Source: Tetracentron sinense
Lineage: Eukaryota > Streptophyta > Magnoliopsida > Trochodendrales > Trochodendraceae
Assembly (NCBI GenBank): GCA_015143295.1
Contig: CM026554.1
Span: 27,559,215-27,623,214 of the forward strand
DNA: 64,000 nt
Direction: 5' to 3'
This document shows positions 11,618 through 23,116 of this stretch, piece after piece. The translations under genes were made by a program, and so were the position numbers. Under the pieces are notes generated by a model, which saw only the letters and a list, made by a program, of their open reading frames with translations, made no database searches and was not told the DNA's origin. The stretch's first letter is position 1. Every line of letters starts with the position of its first letter.

Positions 11618-13785
11618 TGTAGACCCGGGATTTTAACCCCCACTCCCGATCAGGATTGAACCCGAGGAGGAATAGTGTTAAAAATGTTGAAAAGAGAGAG
11701 TCGCCACCTATTTAGATTGTGAGGGAAAATAGGGTCCCTTAAAAGATTGGATAAGGCTTTGGTATAGAAATAGAGTTCAAGGTAAGGGTTCATTTGAGTC
11801 AGGGGAAGGTGTTAGGCACCCCTAAACTCCCATCCGGAGATGGTTACCTACTCCTTAAGTCTGAATTAAAGTGGGGAAACCATAAGAGAAACTTGTATTT
11901 CATCTATATGCTTGACAAATATTGTATGAACAGTAATGTACATGTTAAAGTAAGCTGGGACAGGATAAGGGTTCTATCCTAGGTGAGCTGAACCCGATCA
12001 GGGTTGCCTACGTATCCACAGTCAGTGGAATCAAGCCACACGTAGTTCCAGGTGGGTAGTTGATGGTTTGATTTGGATTGTGGGTGTTGGACAAGCTGAG
12101 GTTGACCTTTCGATGTTAGGATGTTTTCGAATGGTTCGGGGGTTTTTGCTCCTGTTAGAGGAGCGAGGTGGCCTTTTAAGCTCGTGTTGAGGAGCGTTTG
12201 GACAGTTTTGGCTCATGTCAAGGAGCACTTGGACAGTTTTAGCTCATGTCAAGGAGCCTGTGGGTTTAGGGTTTGATGAGATTTGAAACAGGGTTTGAGC
12301 GGAGTTTCTAGACAAAAGTTCAACTAGGTGGGTAAGGTTTGACCTAGGGTTTAGTTAAGGTTTAACTAGAGGTCACTAAAGTCTACCTAGGGTTAACTAG
12401 GGTTCAGGTAGGGTAACTGGAGTTTAGGTAGGGTAACTAGGGTTTAGGTAGGGTAACTGGAGTCAACTAGGGTTTGATTAGGGTTTAGGTAGGGTTTAGG
12501 TGAGGTTTTGAATCAAGGTTTGAGTCGAGATTCGGACAGGGTTTCGACAGGGTATGGTATGTTTGAACCGAAGTTCGGACAGAGGTTCGACAGGGTAAGC
12601 CGGGTTTGAATAAAACCGGGCAGAGGTTGGACAGGGTAAGCCGGGTTTGAATAAAACCGGGCAGGGGTTTGACAGGGTAAGCCGGGTTTTGAGTAAAACC
12701 GGGCAGGGGTTTGACAGGGTAAGCCGAGTTTAAGTAAAACCGGGCAAGGGTTCGACAGGGTAAACTAAGCAAGCAGTCTAAGAGTAAAATTTAAAGACAA
12801 AACATAATTTAAGCAATTAATAATAAAGCTTAAAAAATTGAAAGCGAGATTAGGGATAGAGAGATTACCTTCCCGAAAGTACGGTGAACTTTCGGACAAA
12901 GAGGGGATGCTCCAAAAGAAAAGGAAAAGAACTTAGAACTTTGAACACCCGGGAAATGATTTTCCAATGGTTTTTCGAAGTCATAGGACTTTAAAAAAAC
13001 CAAGGAAAGGGTGAGTGAATTGGTGAGATTTTGAGGAAAGGGGTTGGGCTTTTATAGGGGATGAAAAAAGGAGAAAAAACCAAAATTTTCGATGTGGGAC
13101 TATCTTTTTTTGAAAAAATTTCGCTTTGGTCGTTTTTGTGAAAAACGACCAAGGCAAAAGGTCGGCGATGACGGAAAGTAAGTCGGTTTGCGGGGGGAAA
13201 AGACCAAAATAACCGGATATTAATTTGGTCGTTTATGACATAAACGACAAACCGAAACAAACCAAAAAAATTTGGTCGTTTTTGCCAAAAACGACCAGCC
13301 AAAACCTGCCTAAAAAAGGCTGGTCGTTTTTGGTATAAACGACCAAAATAAAGCTTTTAAAAAGTGATTTTGAGCTATATTATGCATTTGAAGCCTAATT
13401 TGAGCCCGGAAACAGCCGAAATTTAACTGATAAATCCAAGAAAAATATTTTAGATAAAAAGTGAGTTTTGAAGTATTTTCTAGGGGTATTTTTGTCATTT
13501 TTCACCTTAGGGGCATTTTGGTCATTTTCCCATTTTAAAATCCGATTTAATCCCAAAAATAGCCAAAATTCATCAAAAAATTTGTAAAATCATTTTGAAC
13601 CTAATGACAATTTTTTAGCATTTTTTCAAGGGTATTTTGGTAATTTTTCACCCGAGGGGTATTTTGGTCAATTTTTACCTGTGGGGCATTTCTCGGAAAT
13701 CGAAGCACATGGAAAGATGGTTTTAAAATGAATTTTTTAGAGGTGTGCAAGGTGATTAAGGGGGTGCAAAATTGGGGTGTTTACA
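11618..13785 (-). repeat. Right LTR (5' LTR in element sense) of the young element
   Basis: 2168 bp, TGTAGACCC to GTGTTTACA, nearly identical to 3054-5221. It drives - strand transcription: CTATAAAA on the - strand is at 13050-13057, and the PBS follows at 11597-11614. It carries the same internal minisatellites at about 12344-12770. Confidence 0.95.
13050..13057 (-). promoter_or_regulatory. TATA box of the young element's 5' LTR
   Basis: CCCTATAAAAGCCC on the - strand is a textbook plant TATA context, placed about 1.4 kb upstream of the PBS within the LTR. The same site occurs in the other LTR at 4486-4493. Confidence 0.6.
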
Positions 13786-15153
13786 TTGAGTTTATATAGA
13801 TTTATTAATGTTTGTATTATATGTAGGATAGAGATCTATGCACATTGACGTATAATGCGTAAATAATGTTTAAATGGAAATTATAAATTGAAAGAACAAC
13901 GGTGGGTAAATTAACACGGGTTTTGAGGGTTGAAAAATCAAGAAAAAAGGTTCAGAAAGTTGAAAAATTGAAATCTGGGTTTGGGCTAGCGTTTCCCCAG
14001 CCAAATCACCGACTACGATCAATCGAGGGCCTTGGGCTGATCGATCGGTGGTCACCAATCGATCGCAGGTGACCCGCCGATCAATCGTCAGTGCCGTTTT
14101 GGGTGTTTTGTGATGGTTGTTTTGGGGGTTGTATTTAATTGAATTAATTAAATAAAAAACTGAAAAAAAAATAATTTAATAAATTAATAAAATAGATGAT
14201 GAAATAAAAATAATTAAATAAATTAAATAATGAATGGCGAAATAAAACGAATGAAAAGAAGGATAATAAAATGATTTAATTATTTTATTCTTTGTAAAAT
14301 AATTAGTTTGGAATGGTTGGTACTGTGAGCATATTAGATAAATTGCATATTCTCTTTATTTTAGAATGACATGTTTAAAGAAATCTATTTCAATTATTAT
14401 CTTATGTAATTGTAATTGTTTTAGCTTTTCAATATTATGTCATCTTTATTATGATGGTATGGGACGCCATAATAGAGTGGGGTTAATGAATTAAAGGGAA
14501 TAAGATTAAGGGATGACAAATATAGAGGAAGAGACTCTATAGGTCTAAAGTCTAAGGGAGAGCTCTGTGTAATCCCATTGAGAAGTTGCGTGTCTCTTAG
14601 GGTGACTACCTTAGGTGAGCTACGTGTAAACCTAAGGGCTCCTGTATAAGGCCAGGCCAGACAAGATTAATAATGTTGTCAATAGGGTGAACTATGTGCA
14701 AACCTTATTGACAAAAGAACTGTGTAAACTGATAAATAAAATGATGCATATTCATATCTGTTGTTCATTATTTTATTTATCATAATTGTTGCATGTTATT
14801 GTATTCTCTTGCTGAGCAGAAAGCTCACCCTTGATATATTTATTGATTTTTCAGGAAGTACCTGAAAGACCTAAGGGAAACAGTCAAGAACTTAGTTAGC
14901 TATTGGGTTTTCATTTCAGAACTTTATTTAGTACTTTTTAGTTGAGGTAGAGTGTCATGTTAGTGAGGTTTTAAATGAATTCAATTTTTAAGTTCATTTA
15001 CTCTTGTTAGTTTAAACTTAATGCTAGAGATATGCATCTGTTAATGGTAATTTATTTAGATTAAATTCCATTACCTCGGGATTTGATCTAGGTTCACGCC
15101 TTGGAATGTGTACAAATATGAGATGTATTGTGTGTAAGTTTTGGGGCGTAACA
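13786..15153 (+). repeat. 5' LTR of the old chromovirus, second segment
   Basis: Continues from the duplicated TTGAG and matches 21766-23116 of the 3' LTR, ending TTGGGGCGTAACA just before the PBS. It contains GATCGATCGGTGGTCACC-type words (about 14010-14090). A small hairpin TGAGCAGAAAGCTCA lies at about 14814-14827, followed by a T-rich tract and CAG. Confidence 0.88.
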
Positions 15154-15156
15154 GAT

Positions 15157-15168
15157 TGGTATCAGAGC
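15157..15168 (+). promoter_or_regulatory. Initiator-Met tRNA primer binding site
   Basis: TGGTATCAGAGC lies three bases after the 5' LTR end. This is the classic plant iMet-tRNA PBS used by many Gypsy and Copia elements and fixes the + orientation of the old element. Confidence 0.95.
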
Positions 15169-15307
15169 ACGGTTTAAAGTAACCCTGGTGTTTGTAGTGA
15201 CACCTAAGAGAGTTCTTAGGGTCCTTGGAAGATTATTTCGTTGAGTTCTTCCTTCGTTTTTTTTGTACAACCAGACTATTGCTTTCCTTATTTTTGTAAT
15301 AAGGATT

Positions 15308-16310
15308 ATGTCTGGAAGGAGAGGAAGAGGGCAAGGTCAGACAAGAGCAAGGGCTGGGGCATTTGAGGGTTCAGACCCAAGGATTGATGCAGTCTTCTAA
15401 GCACTGGGAGACACAGCAAAGCTTTTAAAGGAGTCTGCTCGTCAAGCAGGAAATCGGTCAAACACATCTAGTCAGATTTCAGAGACCACGCCCATGGCTG
15501 GTTTGATTAAGGAATTCAAGAGGTTGAACCCTCCGGCATTTAGTGGAGCTGCAGATCCAATGGAAGCCGACAAGTGGGTCCAAGAACTTGAAAAGATCTA
15601 TGAGGTCATGGAGTGCAGTGAAATTTAGCGAAGGAAATTCGCAGTTTTTCTGTTGAAGGGTGAAGCACATAATTGGTGGGATATGATTACCAGATCAGAG
15701 GAGGTATTTGAGATGGGTTGGGAGGAATTCAAGTTGAAATTCTATCCCAAGTATTTCCCAGGGACTGTTAGAGAGCAGAAGGCCCTAGAGTTTATTCATC
15801 TTGTTCAGGGATCAATGACCGTGGGTCAGTACGAGGCAAAGTTCGTTGAGCTATTCTTTTTGCCATATATATAGTGGAGAGTGACGAACATCGAGTGAGA
15901 AAATTTGAGCAAGGGTTGACTCCATCTATCAGGAAAATGATAGTGAGTCTTCACCTGAGGACCTACGCAAAGGTAGTGGAGCGAGCTTTAGTGGTTGAAC
16001 GTGATAATGTAGATTATCAGAAAGGCAGAGATTAGAGGTTTGAGTCGAGAAGGGCAAGTTTGTGCCTGGACCTCAGCAAGTGCAAAAAAATCACCCTAGA
16101 GTTCCACAGCAATAGCCATAGTGGAAGCAATATAAGGTAGTTGCTCCAGTCACACCTACAGCTATGGTGCTTGTTGTGTCAGTCGTGAATGCAAAGCCTA
16201 AGAATTTTCTAGGGATCTGTTACAACTGCAGGGAGAAGGGGCACATAGTAAGGAACTGTCCCAAGCCGAAGCGGACTGATCAGCCACAAGGTCAGGCTTC
16301 AAACCAGTAG
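15308..16310 (+). pseudogene. gag fossil of the old chromovirus
   Basis: An ATG at 15308 opens MSGRRGRGQGQTRARAGAFE. Further on, the typical gag core is readable (GEAHNWWDMI, FYPKYFPGTVREQKALEF, LVQGSMTVGQYEAKFVEL), then a CCHC zinc knuckle, CYNCREKGHIVRNC, at 16218-16259 that would bind genomic RNA. The region is broken in several places and is a fossil. Confidence 0.85.
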
Positions 16311-16329
16311 AGAGATCCTGCAAGAGTGT

Positions 16330-18798
16330 TTGCAATAGTTCAGAAGGAGGCGGATGCATCTGAGGCACTGGTGGAAGGTACCCTCCCCATTTATCATTGT
16401 GTCGCTAAAGTTTTATTTGATTCAGGAGCATCTCATTCTTTTCTTTAAGCATCTTTTATGAATGTCTTAGGCTTAGTGCCTGAAAATTTAGAGATTGTTT
16501 TGTTAGTTGTAACACCAATGGGAGAGTCAGCTTATTTGGGTCAAGTTTGTAGAGACTGTCTGGTTAAAATTGGGGATAGGATTTTGTCAGCAAATTTTGT
16601 GGTTCTTGGGATGCGAGAGTTCAATGTTATCTTAGGCATAGATTGGTTAGCTGCCTTTCATGCTAAGATAGACTGTAACTTTCTCAATTCCTGGAGAAAT
16701 ACATTTTTCTTTCCAGAGTTGTTATTCGGAGGAAGTTTTGACAAAAGGTTTTCTCTTTTATATTGAGAGTGTGGAGAAGAGTCTTAGTGTGGAGGTGATT
16801 CCTATTGTCTCCGAGTTTAAAGACGTGTTTAGAAATATACCGGGTTTACCTCCAAGGAGGGAAGTAGATTTTGGTATTGATTTGGTGCCGGGAACCTCGC
16901 CGATATCGAGAGCCCCGTATAGGATGGCACTGGTAGAGCTAAAGGAACTGAAGAGTTAGATCCAGGAGTTGTTAGATCAAGGCTTTGTTCGACCGAGTAC
17001 ATCACCTTGGGGTGCGCCAGTTTTGTTCGTTAAGAAGAAGGATGGATCTATGAGATTATGCATCGATTTCCGGCAATTAAACAAAGTAACAATCAAGAAT
17101 AAGTATCCTTTATCAAGGATTGATGGCTTATTCGATCAACTTAAGGGAGCAAGGTGGTTCTCTAAGATTGATCTAAGATCGAGTTATCACCAGTTGAGGG
17201 TGAAGGAGGAGGATGTTTCAAAGACTGCTTTTCGAACACGATATGGGCACTATGAGTTCTTAATCATGCCATTTGGGCTGACTAATGTACCAGTTGTGTT
17301 CATGGACTTAATGAACCGAGTGTTCAAGCCTTTCTTGGATCAGTTTGTAGTAGTATTTGTAGACGACATTCTGATTTACTCGAGGTCCAGAGAAGAGCAC
17401 CAGCAGCATCTTCGCATCACACTTCAAACACTTCGAAATCATTAGTTATATGCTAAGTTGTCAAAGTGTGAATTTTGGTAGGAAGAGGTTAAGTTTTTGG
17501 GATACGTGGTTCCATGGATGGATTGTCAATGGACCCTGCTAAAGATGAGGCGGTGATGAATTGGGAGCAGTCTAAGTCTGTTTCGAAGATACGCAGTTTC
17601 TTGGGTCTTGCGGGTTACTGTCGGTGTTTCATTGAAGGGTTTTCGAAGATTTCCTCACTGTTGACAAATCTGATAAAGAAAGATGTGAAGTTTGTTTGGG
17701 TGACAAGTGCGAGCAGGCATTTGTTGAGCTGAAGGATAGATTGACTTCAGCACCAGTTCTGACTATTCCAAAGGGAAGTGGGGGACTAGTGATCTACAGT
17801 GATGCGTCGCATCAGGGATTAGGCTGTGTATTAATGCAGAATGGGAAGGTTGTTGCCTATGCATCCCGACAGCTGAAGGTTCATGAGAAGAACTATCCAA
17901 CTCATGACCTGGAATTGGTGGCTATGGTTTTTGCCTTGAAGATTTGGAGGCACTACCTGCATGGTGAGAAGTTTGAACTCTTCTCTGACCATAAGAGCTT
18001 GAAGTATTTGTTCTCTCAGAAGGAGTTGAACATGAGACAATGATGGTGGATGGAGCATCTGAAAGACTATGATTTCACGCTCTAGTATCATCCTGGGAAA
18101 GCTAATGTGGTAGCTAATGCCTTGAGTTGCAAACCTCGAGGGTTGGTTGTACTTATGATGGTTCAAGAGTGGCGGATGCTTGAGATGGTGTCAAAATTTG
18201 ATCTTCGCCCAGTTCAGAGTGCGGCTAGGGCTCTTCTTTGCAATCTAATGATTCAACCATCGTTGATCAGCAGGATTATTCATGCTCAGTTGCATGATGA
18301 GAAGATTCAGTCAAGAATAGCGGAATCAATTATGGGTAACTCTTCAAATTGGACCTTGGAGTTGGATAACGGTCTGAGATTTCATGGTAGACTTTGTGTT
18401 CCAGATTTGGTAGATCTAAAGAGGAAAGTTTTGGATGAGGCTCATCGTTCCAAATTTACAGTCCATCCGGGGGATACAAAGATGTATCGAGATCTCTATA
18501 GACATTTTTGGTGGGATGGCATGAAGAGGGACGTTTTTGAACATGTGTCGAAATTCTTTACCTGTCAGCAAGTGAAGGTTGAGCACCAGAGACCAGCTGG
18601 GCCTTTACAACCTTTGCCTATCGCGGAATGGAAGTGGGAGCACATTTCTATGGATTTTTTTGTTGGATTACCGAAGTCGAAGTTGGGTTTTGATGCGATT
18701 AGGGTAACAATAGACCGCTTGACCAAGTCCGCTCATTTCCATCCTATCCATACTACTTACTCTATGGATGAGTTGAGTAAGTTGTATATCAAGGAGAT
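16330..18798 (+). pseudogene. pol fossil: protease, RT, RNase H, start of integrase
   Basis: Protease active site DSGASHSF is near 16419. RT is 16900-17500, with [41 protein letters not shown] and the catalytic FVDDILIYS near 17356. RNase H is at about 17750-18060 ([35 protein letters not shown]). Integrase begins at about 18430, with H2C2-type residues and MDFFVGLPKS. The order PR-RT-RH-IN is that of Ty3/Gypsy. A solo LTR then interrupts the integrase region at 18799. Several breaks are present; inactive. Confidence 0.9.
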
Positions 18799-20307
18799 TG
18801 AAAAAATAAAATAATTCGGTGAACCTCAAATCAAAGTTTGAGTTGAGAACTCACAAAGTCAAGGGGTTGGTTAGGTTTCCCTAATAGTCTGTCTACCATT
18901 TTTAATGATTTTAAATTAAGTTATTTAACTCAAGGGAAGATGGTAATCAAGTGTGGAAATATAGAGAAACACGCAAACCACAACACAAGGATTTTTACGT
19001 GGAAACTCTTCCGGGAAAAACCTCGGGACCTAGTCCATCCATGAGAATCCACTAAGACAAAGTAAACAAGAACTTACAAGACTCGAACTTGACTCCTTCA
19101 GACTCGTCACCACGATCCTTCAGTTCTTAGTCCTCCACGCCTTGAAAAGTTACCACGTACTCTCAAGTCCCGTGATCAACCGCAGCCACTTGTACTTTTC
19201 TTTGTGTCTCGAAAACAGTCCACATTCTTCCGATCGATCTCCGTCAATGACGGCTTCGGAATCCACCGACCAAATCACTCTACCACGATCCTTCTTGGAT
19301 CGATCTCCTTCGCAAAGGCTCTAGAACACTCCGGCCAAGGTGTTTTATCTAGAACAGGTTGATGGTTTGATAAGAATCATCACCTAGATGGACTCCATCA
19401 AAGGACAAGTCCAAACAAGCTAAATTGGAACTTTGGCTTGTAAACTCTAGATTTAATGTACTAACAAAAGGGGTTGAGAAAAATAATTTCCATAGGTTTT
19501 ATAACCTCTGGAGAAACTTAAAAAACCTCTCTACCCACTCCTAAGGTTGTACCCCACGAGCTAGAAGGGTTCACCATATATAGGGAACTCAAAACCAAGC
19601 TTTGGAAGTTGTTAAAAGTGTTTAAAATAACCAAAATATGAAAAAATCGGTTTTGGAATGACTTTAGAAAATTTCCATATCAAGGTAGACCCATGGAGAT
19701 GGTTTGGTTGACCAAAGTGTACACTTCGGTCGACCGGATGATCCTCATGGGTAGACCCATGTTTTTTCAACTCTCTACCCAAATTCACCATACAAAACAG
19801 GGCCTATTTAGGGTCGACCCAAAACGGTCTGGGTCGACCCAGAGGCTAAAAAAGATTTTAAAACTTCGTTTTCAGCTCTTGATCCCTTCACAAAAGTTGT
19901 AGCTCTTTTCGATGCGGTCGATTTGACATATTATAGAGCAAAATCTAAGCTACAATTTGGGAGATATGCCTCTCGGAAACAACCTTGGGTTTTTGAAAAA
20001 TTTCAGCATTGTTAACTTGTTTTGCACTACTTATCTCATCACCTAGGGTCCGTATAATTATACTACGACACTTACCACCTAAGGCATCATGTTAGGATTA
20101 TTCTAGGTTAAATCCCACCTATGGTCACATGGTATCTAGGTCACTTACCATCTTATGAAGGAAATGATCAATCGAGTGGATCAATCGGTCTTCTACTTCG
20201 CTTTGGCGTGGATGCTTGAAGGTAATGACACAAGACACACGCCTAGACACCTAGACCCACTTGTTTTGACACTGGAATATGCCAATACAAAAAACATGGA
20301 CTTTACA
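18799..20307 (-). mobile_element. Solo Copia-like LTR inserted in the integrase region
   Basis: A 1509-bp segment with TG...CA ends is bounded by a perfect 5-bp duplication GAGAT (18794-18798 and 20308-20312). No internal retroelement sequence remains, so it is a solo LTR. On the - strand it has CCCTATATATGG near 19575-19586 as TATA, with GGTCGACC palindromes upstream (about 19700-19850). Its - strand 3' part contains GTCTTAGTGGATTCTCATGG and GTGAGTTCTCAACTCAAAC, words that recur in LTR remnants at 50805-51705 and 27768-28137. I place it near SIRE/Maximus-type Copia LTRs, from memory only. Confidence 0.88.
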
Positions 20308-20312
20308 GAGAT

Positions 20313-21220
20313 TTTCAAGCTTCACGGAGTTCTGACGTCAATAGTCTCAGATCGGGATTCTCGTTTTACATCTAGATTTTGGAAGAGTTTCCAAAAGGCC
20401 TTGGTGACATCATTAGAATTCAGTACTACATTTCATCCTCAAACCGATGGTCAGATAGAGTGGGTCAACCAGGTTATGGAGGACATGCTTCGTGCATGTG
20501 TGCTAGATTTCAAGGGTAGCTGGGTTGATCATTTACCTTTGGTGGAGTTTGCCTATAACAATAGTTTCCATGCCAGTATTGGCATGGCACCATACAAGGC
20601 TTTGTATGATAGACCGTGTCGCTCTCCTGTATGTTGGGCAAAGGTGGGTGACAATGGGTTACTCGGACCAAAGTTGGTTCGCGAGACCACAGAGAAAGTG
20701 GCAGTAATCAGAGAACGGTTGCGCACAGCTCAAAGTCGCCAAAAGAGTTATGCTGATAGACGAATGAGAGATTTGAAATTTTCTGTTGGGGACCATGTTC
20801 TTCTGAAGGTGTCACCAATGAAAGGTGTGATGAAGTTTGGCAAGTAGAAAGGGAAGTTATCTCTAAGGTTTATTGGACCTTTTGAGATTTTGGATCGGGT
20901 TGGAGTGGTGGCTTATAGACTGGCATTGCCACCCAGTTTGTCTGGTGTGCACAATGTGTTCCATGTGTCCATTCTGAGGAAGTATGTGAGAGACGAGTCA
21001 TATATTGTTGATTTCAGAACTTTGGCGCTTAGAAGATGTGTCATACGAAGAGAAACCAATCCGCATCTTAGATCGAATGGAGAAGCAACTATGGGCTAAG
21101 TCTATCATCTTGGTGAAGGTGCAGTGGAATAACCATGATGAAGGAGAGGCATCGTGGGAGCTAGAGTCGGATATGGTGGAGAAGTATCTACATCTTTTTT
21201 CCTGTTGAGGTATCTTAAAT
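20313..21220 (+). pseudogene. Integrase remainder and chromodomain-like tail of the old chromovirus
   Basis: Past the solo LTR the integrase block resumes with TSIVSDRDSRFTSRFWKSFQ, FHPQTDGQIEWVNQ and LVEFAYNNSFHASIGMAPY, giving later parts of the DDE catalytic region. After [12 protein letters not shown] comes a chromodomain-like end (VKVQWNNHDEGEASWELESD) near 21110-21180, which in chromoviruses guides integration to heterochromatin. The region is broken and inactive. Confidence 0.88.
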
Positions 21221-21240
21221 TTTGAGGGCAAAATTCTTTT

Positions 21241-21253
21241 AAGGAGGGTGAAT
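21241..21253 (+). other. Polypurine tract of the old chromovirus
   Basis: AAGGAGGGTGAAT abuts the 3' LTR start TGTAATGAC. The purine run in this position is the expected plus-strand primer. Confidence 0.75.
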
Positions 21254-23116
21254 TGTAATGACTTTGAAATTTCTTTCCCTATTTCTGAGGGTAATTCAGT
21301 AATCTCCTTGAATAAGGGTAAGATAGTAATTTTATTTTCGGTTAACCACAGGTAATTCATTATTTAGAAGTGGGAATGAAATTGAGAATAAGAATAAAGT
21401 TTATTGGGGTTAGTTAGAACCTATAAACAAACAAGGGCCACTAATGGCTTTTCGGTAAATAAGAATTAGGGTTAATATAAATAGAACATGATAAACCTAA
21501 TCCTCATAATTTTATCTAAACTGAAATTCTGGAGAATAGAATGTGGGAGAGAAAGGAAAAAGAGGCTACACTTTGGTAAAGCTTTCAAGCACCTAGATCG
21601 AGATTCGAGGCTTGAAGATTTGATTTTTCTTCTTTGTGGTGGTTGATCCTTCGAGACAAGCGTGTTCGGATAGGATTGAAGTATTAAAAGTTTGAGATTC
21701 GAACCTTTGAGGCAACTAAATACTCCCCTAGAGTTAGGGTTTTCCATTTTAAGTTTTATCTTGAGTTTATATAGATTTATTAATGTTTGTATGATATCTA
21801 AGATAGAGATCTATGCACATTGAAGTATAATGCATAAATAATGTTTGAATGGAAATTATAAATTGAAAGAATAATGATGGGTAAATTAACATGGGTTTCA
21901 AGGGTTGTAAAATCGAGAAAAAGAGTTCAAAAAGTTGAAAAATCGAAATCCAGGGTTAGGACAAGTGTTTCCCAGCCAAATCGCCGACACCGATCAATCG
22001 GGGGCCTTGGGCCGATCGATCGGTGGTCACCGATCGATCGCAGGTGATCCGCCGATCAATCGGCGGTGCCGTTTTGGGTGTTTTGCAATGGTTGTTTTGG
22101 GGGCTGTATTTAATTGAATTAATTAAATAAATAAATGAAAAAAAAATTAAATTAATAAAATTGATGATGAAATAAAAATAATTGAATAAATTAAATAATG
22201 AATAGCGAAATAAAATGAAAGGAAAGAAGGATAATAAAATGATTTAATTATTTTATTCTTTGTAAAATAATTAGTTTGGAATAGTTGATACTGTGAGCAT
22301 ATTAGATAAATTGCATATTCTCTTTATTTTAGAATGACAAGTTTAAAGAAATATATTTCAATTATTATCTTACGTAATTCTAATTGTTTTAGTTTTATAA
22401 TATTATATCCTCTTTATTATGATGGTATGAGACGTCATAATAAAGAGTGGGGTTAATGAATTAAAGGGAATAAGATTAAGGGATGACAAATATATAGGAA
22501 GAGACTCTATAGGTCTAAAGTCTGAGGGAGAGCTCTGTGTAATCCCACTGAGAAGTTGCGTGCCTCTCAGGGTGACTACCTTAGGTGAGCTATGTGTAAA
22601 CCTAAGGGTCCCTGTATAAAACCATACAAGATTAATACTGTTATCAATAGGGTGAATTACGTGTAAACCTTATTGACAAAAGAACTGCGTAAACTGATAA
22701 ATTAAATGATGCATATTCATATATGTTGTTCATTGATTTATTTATAATAATTGTTGCATGTTGTTGTATTCTCTTGCTGAGTCGAAAGCTCACCCTTGTT
22801 ATATTTATTGATTTTTCAGGAAGCACCTGAAGGACTTAGGGAAAACGGTCAAGAACTTAGTTAGCTGTTAGGTTTTCGTTTCAGAACTTTATTTTGTACT
22901 TTTTAATTGAGGTAGAGTGTCATGTTAGTGAGGTTTTAAATGAATTCAATTTAAGTTCATTTACTCTTGTTAGTTTAAACTTAATGCTAGAGATATGCAT
23001 CTATTAATGGTAATTTATTTAGATTAAATTCCATTACCTCGGGATTTGTTCCAGGTTCACGCCTTGGAATGTGCACAAATATGAGATGTATTGTGTGTAG
23101 GTTTTGGGGTGTGACA
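21254..23116 (+). repeat. 3' LTR of the old chromovirus (complete)
   Basis: 1863 bp, TGTAATGAC to GGGGTGTGACA. It is the uninterrupted counterpart of 2629-3053 plus 13786-15153. It contains GATCGATCGGTGGTCACCGA at about 22014-22033. A hairpin TGAGTCGAAAGCTCA lies at 22777-22791, then a T-rich tract ending TTTTTCAG near 22812-22819. Confidence 0.9.

Larger units (their letters stand above)
3054..13785 (-). mobile_element. Young gag-only Tat/Ogre-like LTR element (TR-GAG type)
   Basis: Two 2168-bp LTRs (3054-5221 and 11618-13785) are flanked by a perfect 5-bp TSD, TTGAG (3049-3053, 13786-13790). I count about nine differences between the LTRs, roughly 0.4 percent, so the insertion is recent. 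The PBS beside the right LTR, the TATA box and gag all read on the - strand. The interior holds gag (10389 to 8725) but no protease, RT, RNase H or integrase; the ~3.5 kb between gag and the left LTR is non-coding and full of tandem repeats. It would depend on another element for pol. The gag region shows about two breaks. Confidence 0.9.
2629..23116 (+). mobile_element. Old Ty3/Gypsy chromovirus (Tekay/Del-like), nested and broken
   Basis: Parts in order are: a 5' LTR lacking about its first 90 bp (2629-3053 plus 13786-15153), an initiator-Met PBS (15157-15168), gag with a CCHC knuckle, protease, reverse transcriptase, RNase H, integrase with a chromodomain-like tail, a purine tract (21241-21253), and a complete 3' LTR (21254-23116, TG...CA). 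The two LTRs differ at roughly one site in twenty by eye, so it is clearly older than the young element inside it. It carries many breaks and is inactive. It interrupts a MULE fossil. Two later insertions lie in it: 3054-13785 in its 5' LTR and 18799-20307 in the integrase region. Confidence 0.88.

Noticed and set aside
17831-18166. 111-codon - strand frame over the old element's RNase H
   Set aside because: It mirrors the + strand RNase H coding sequence of the fossil.
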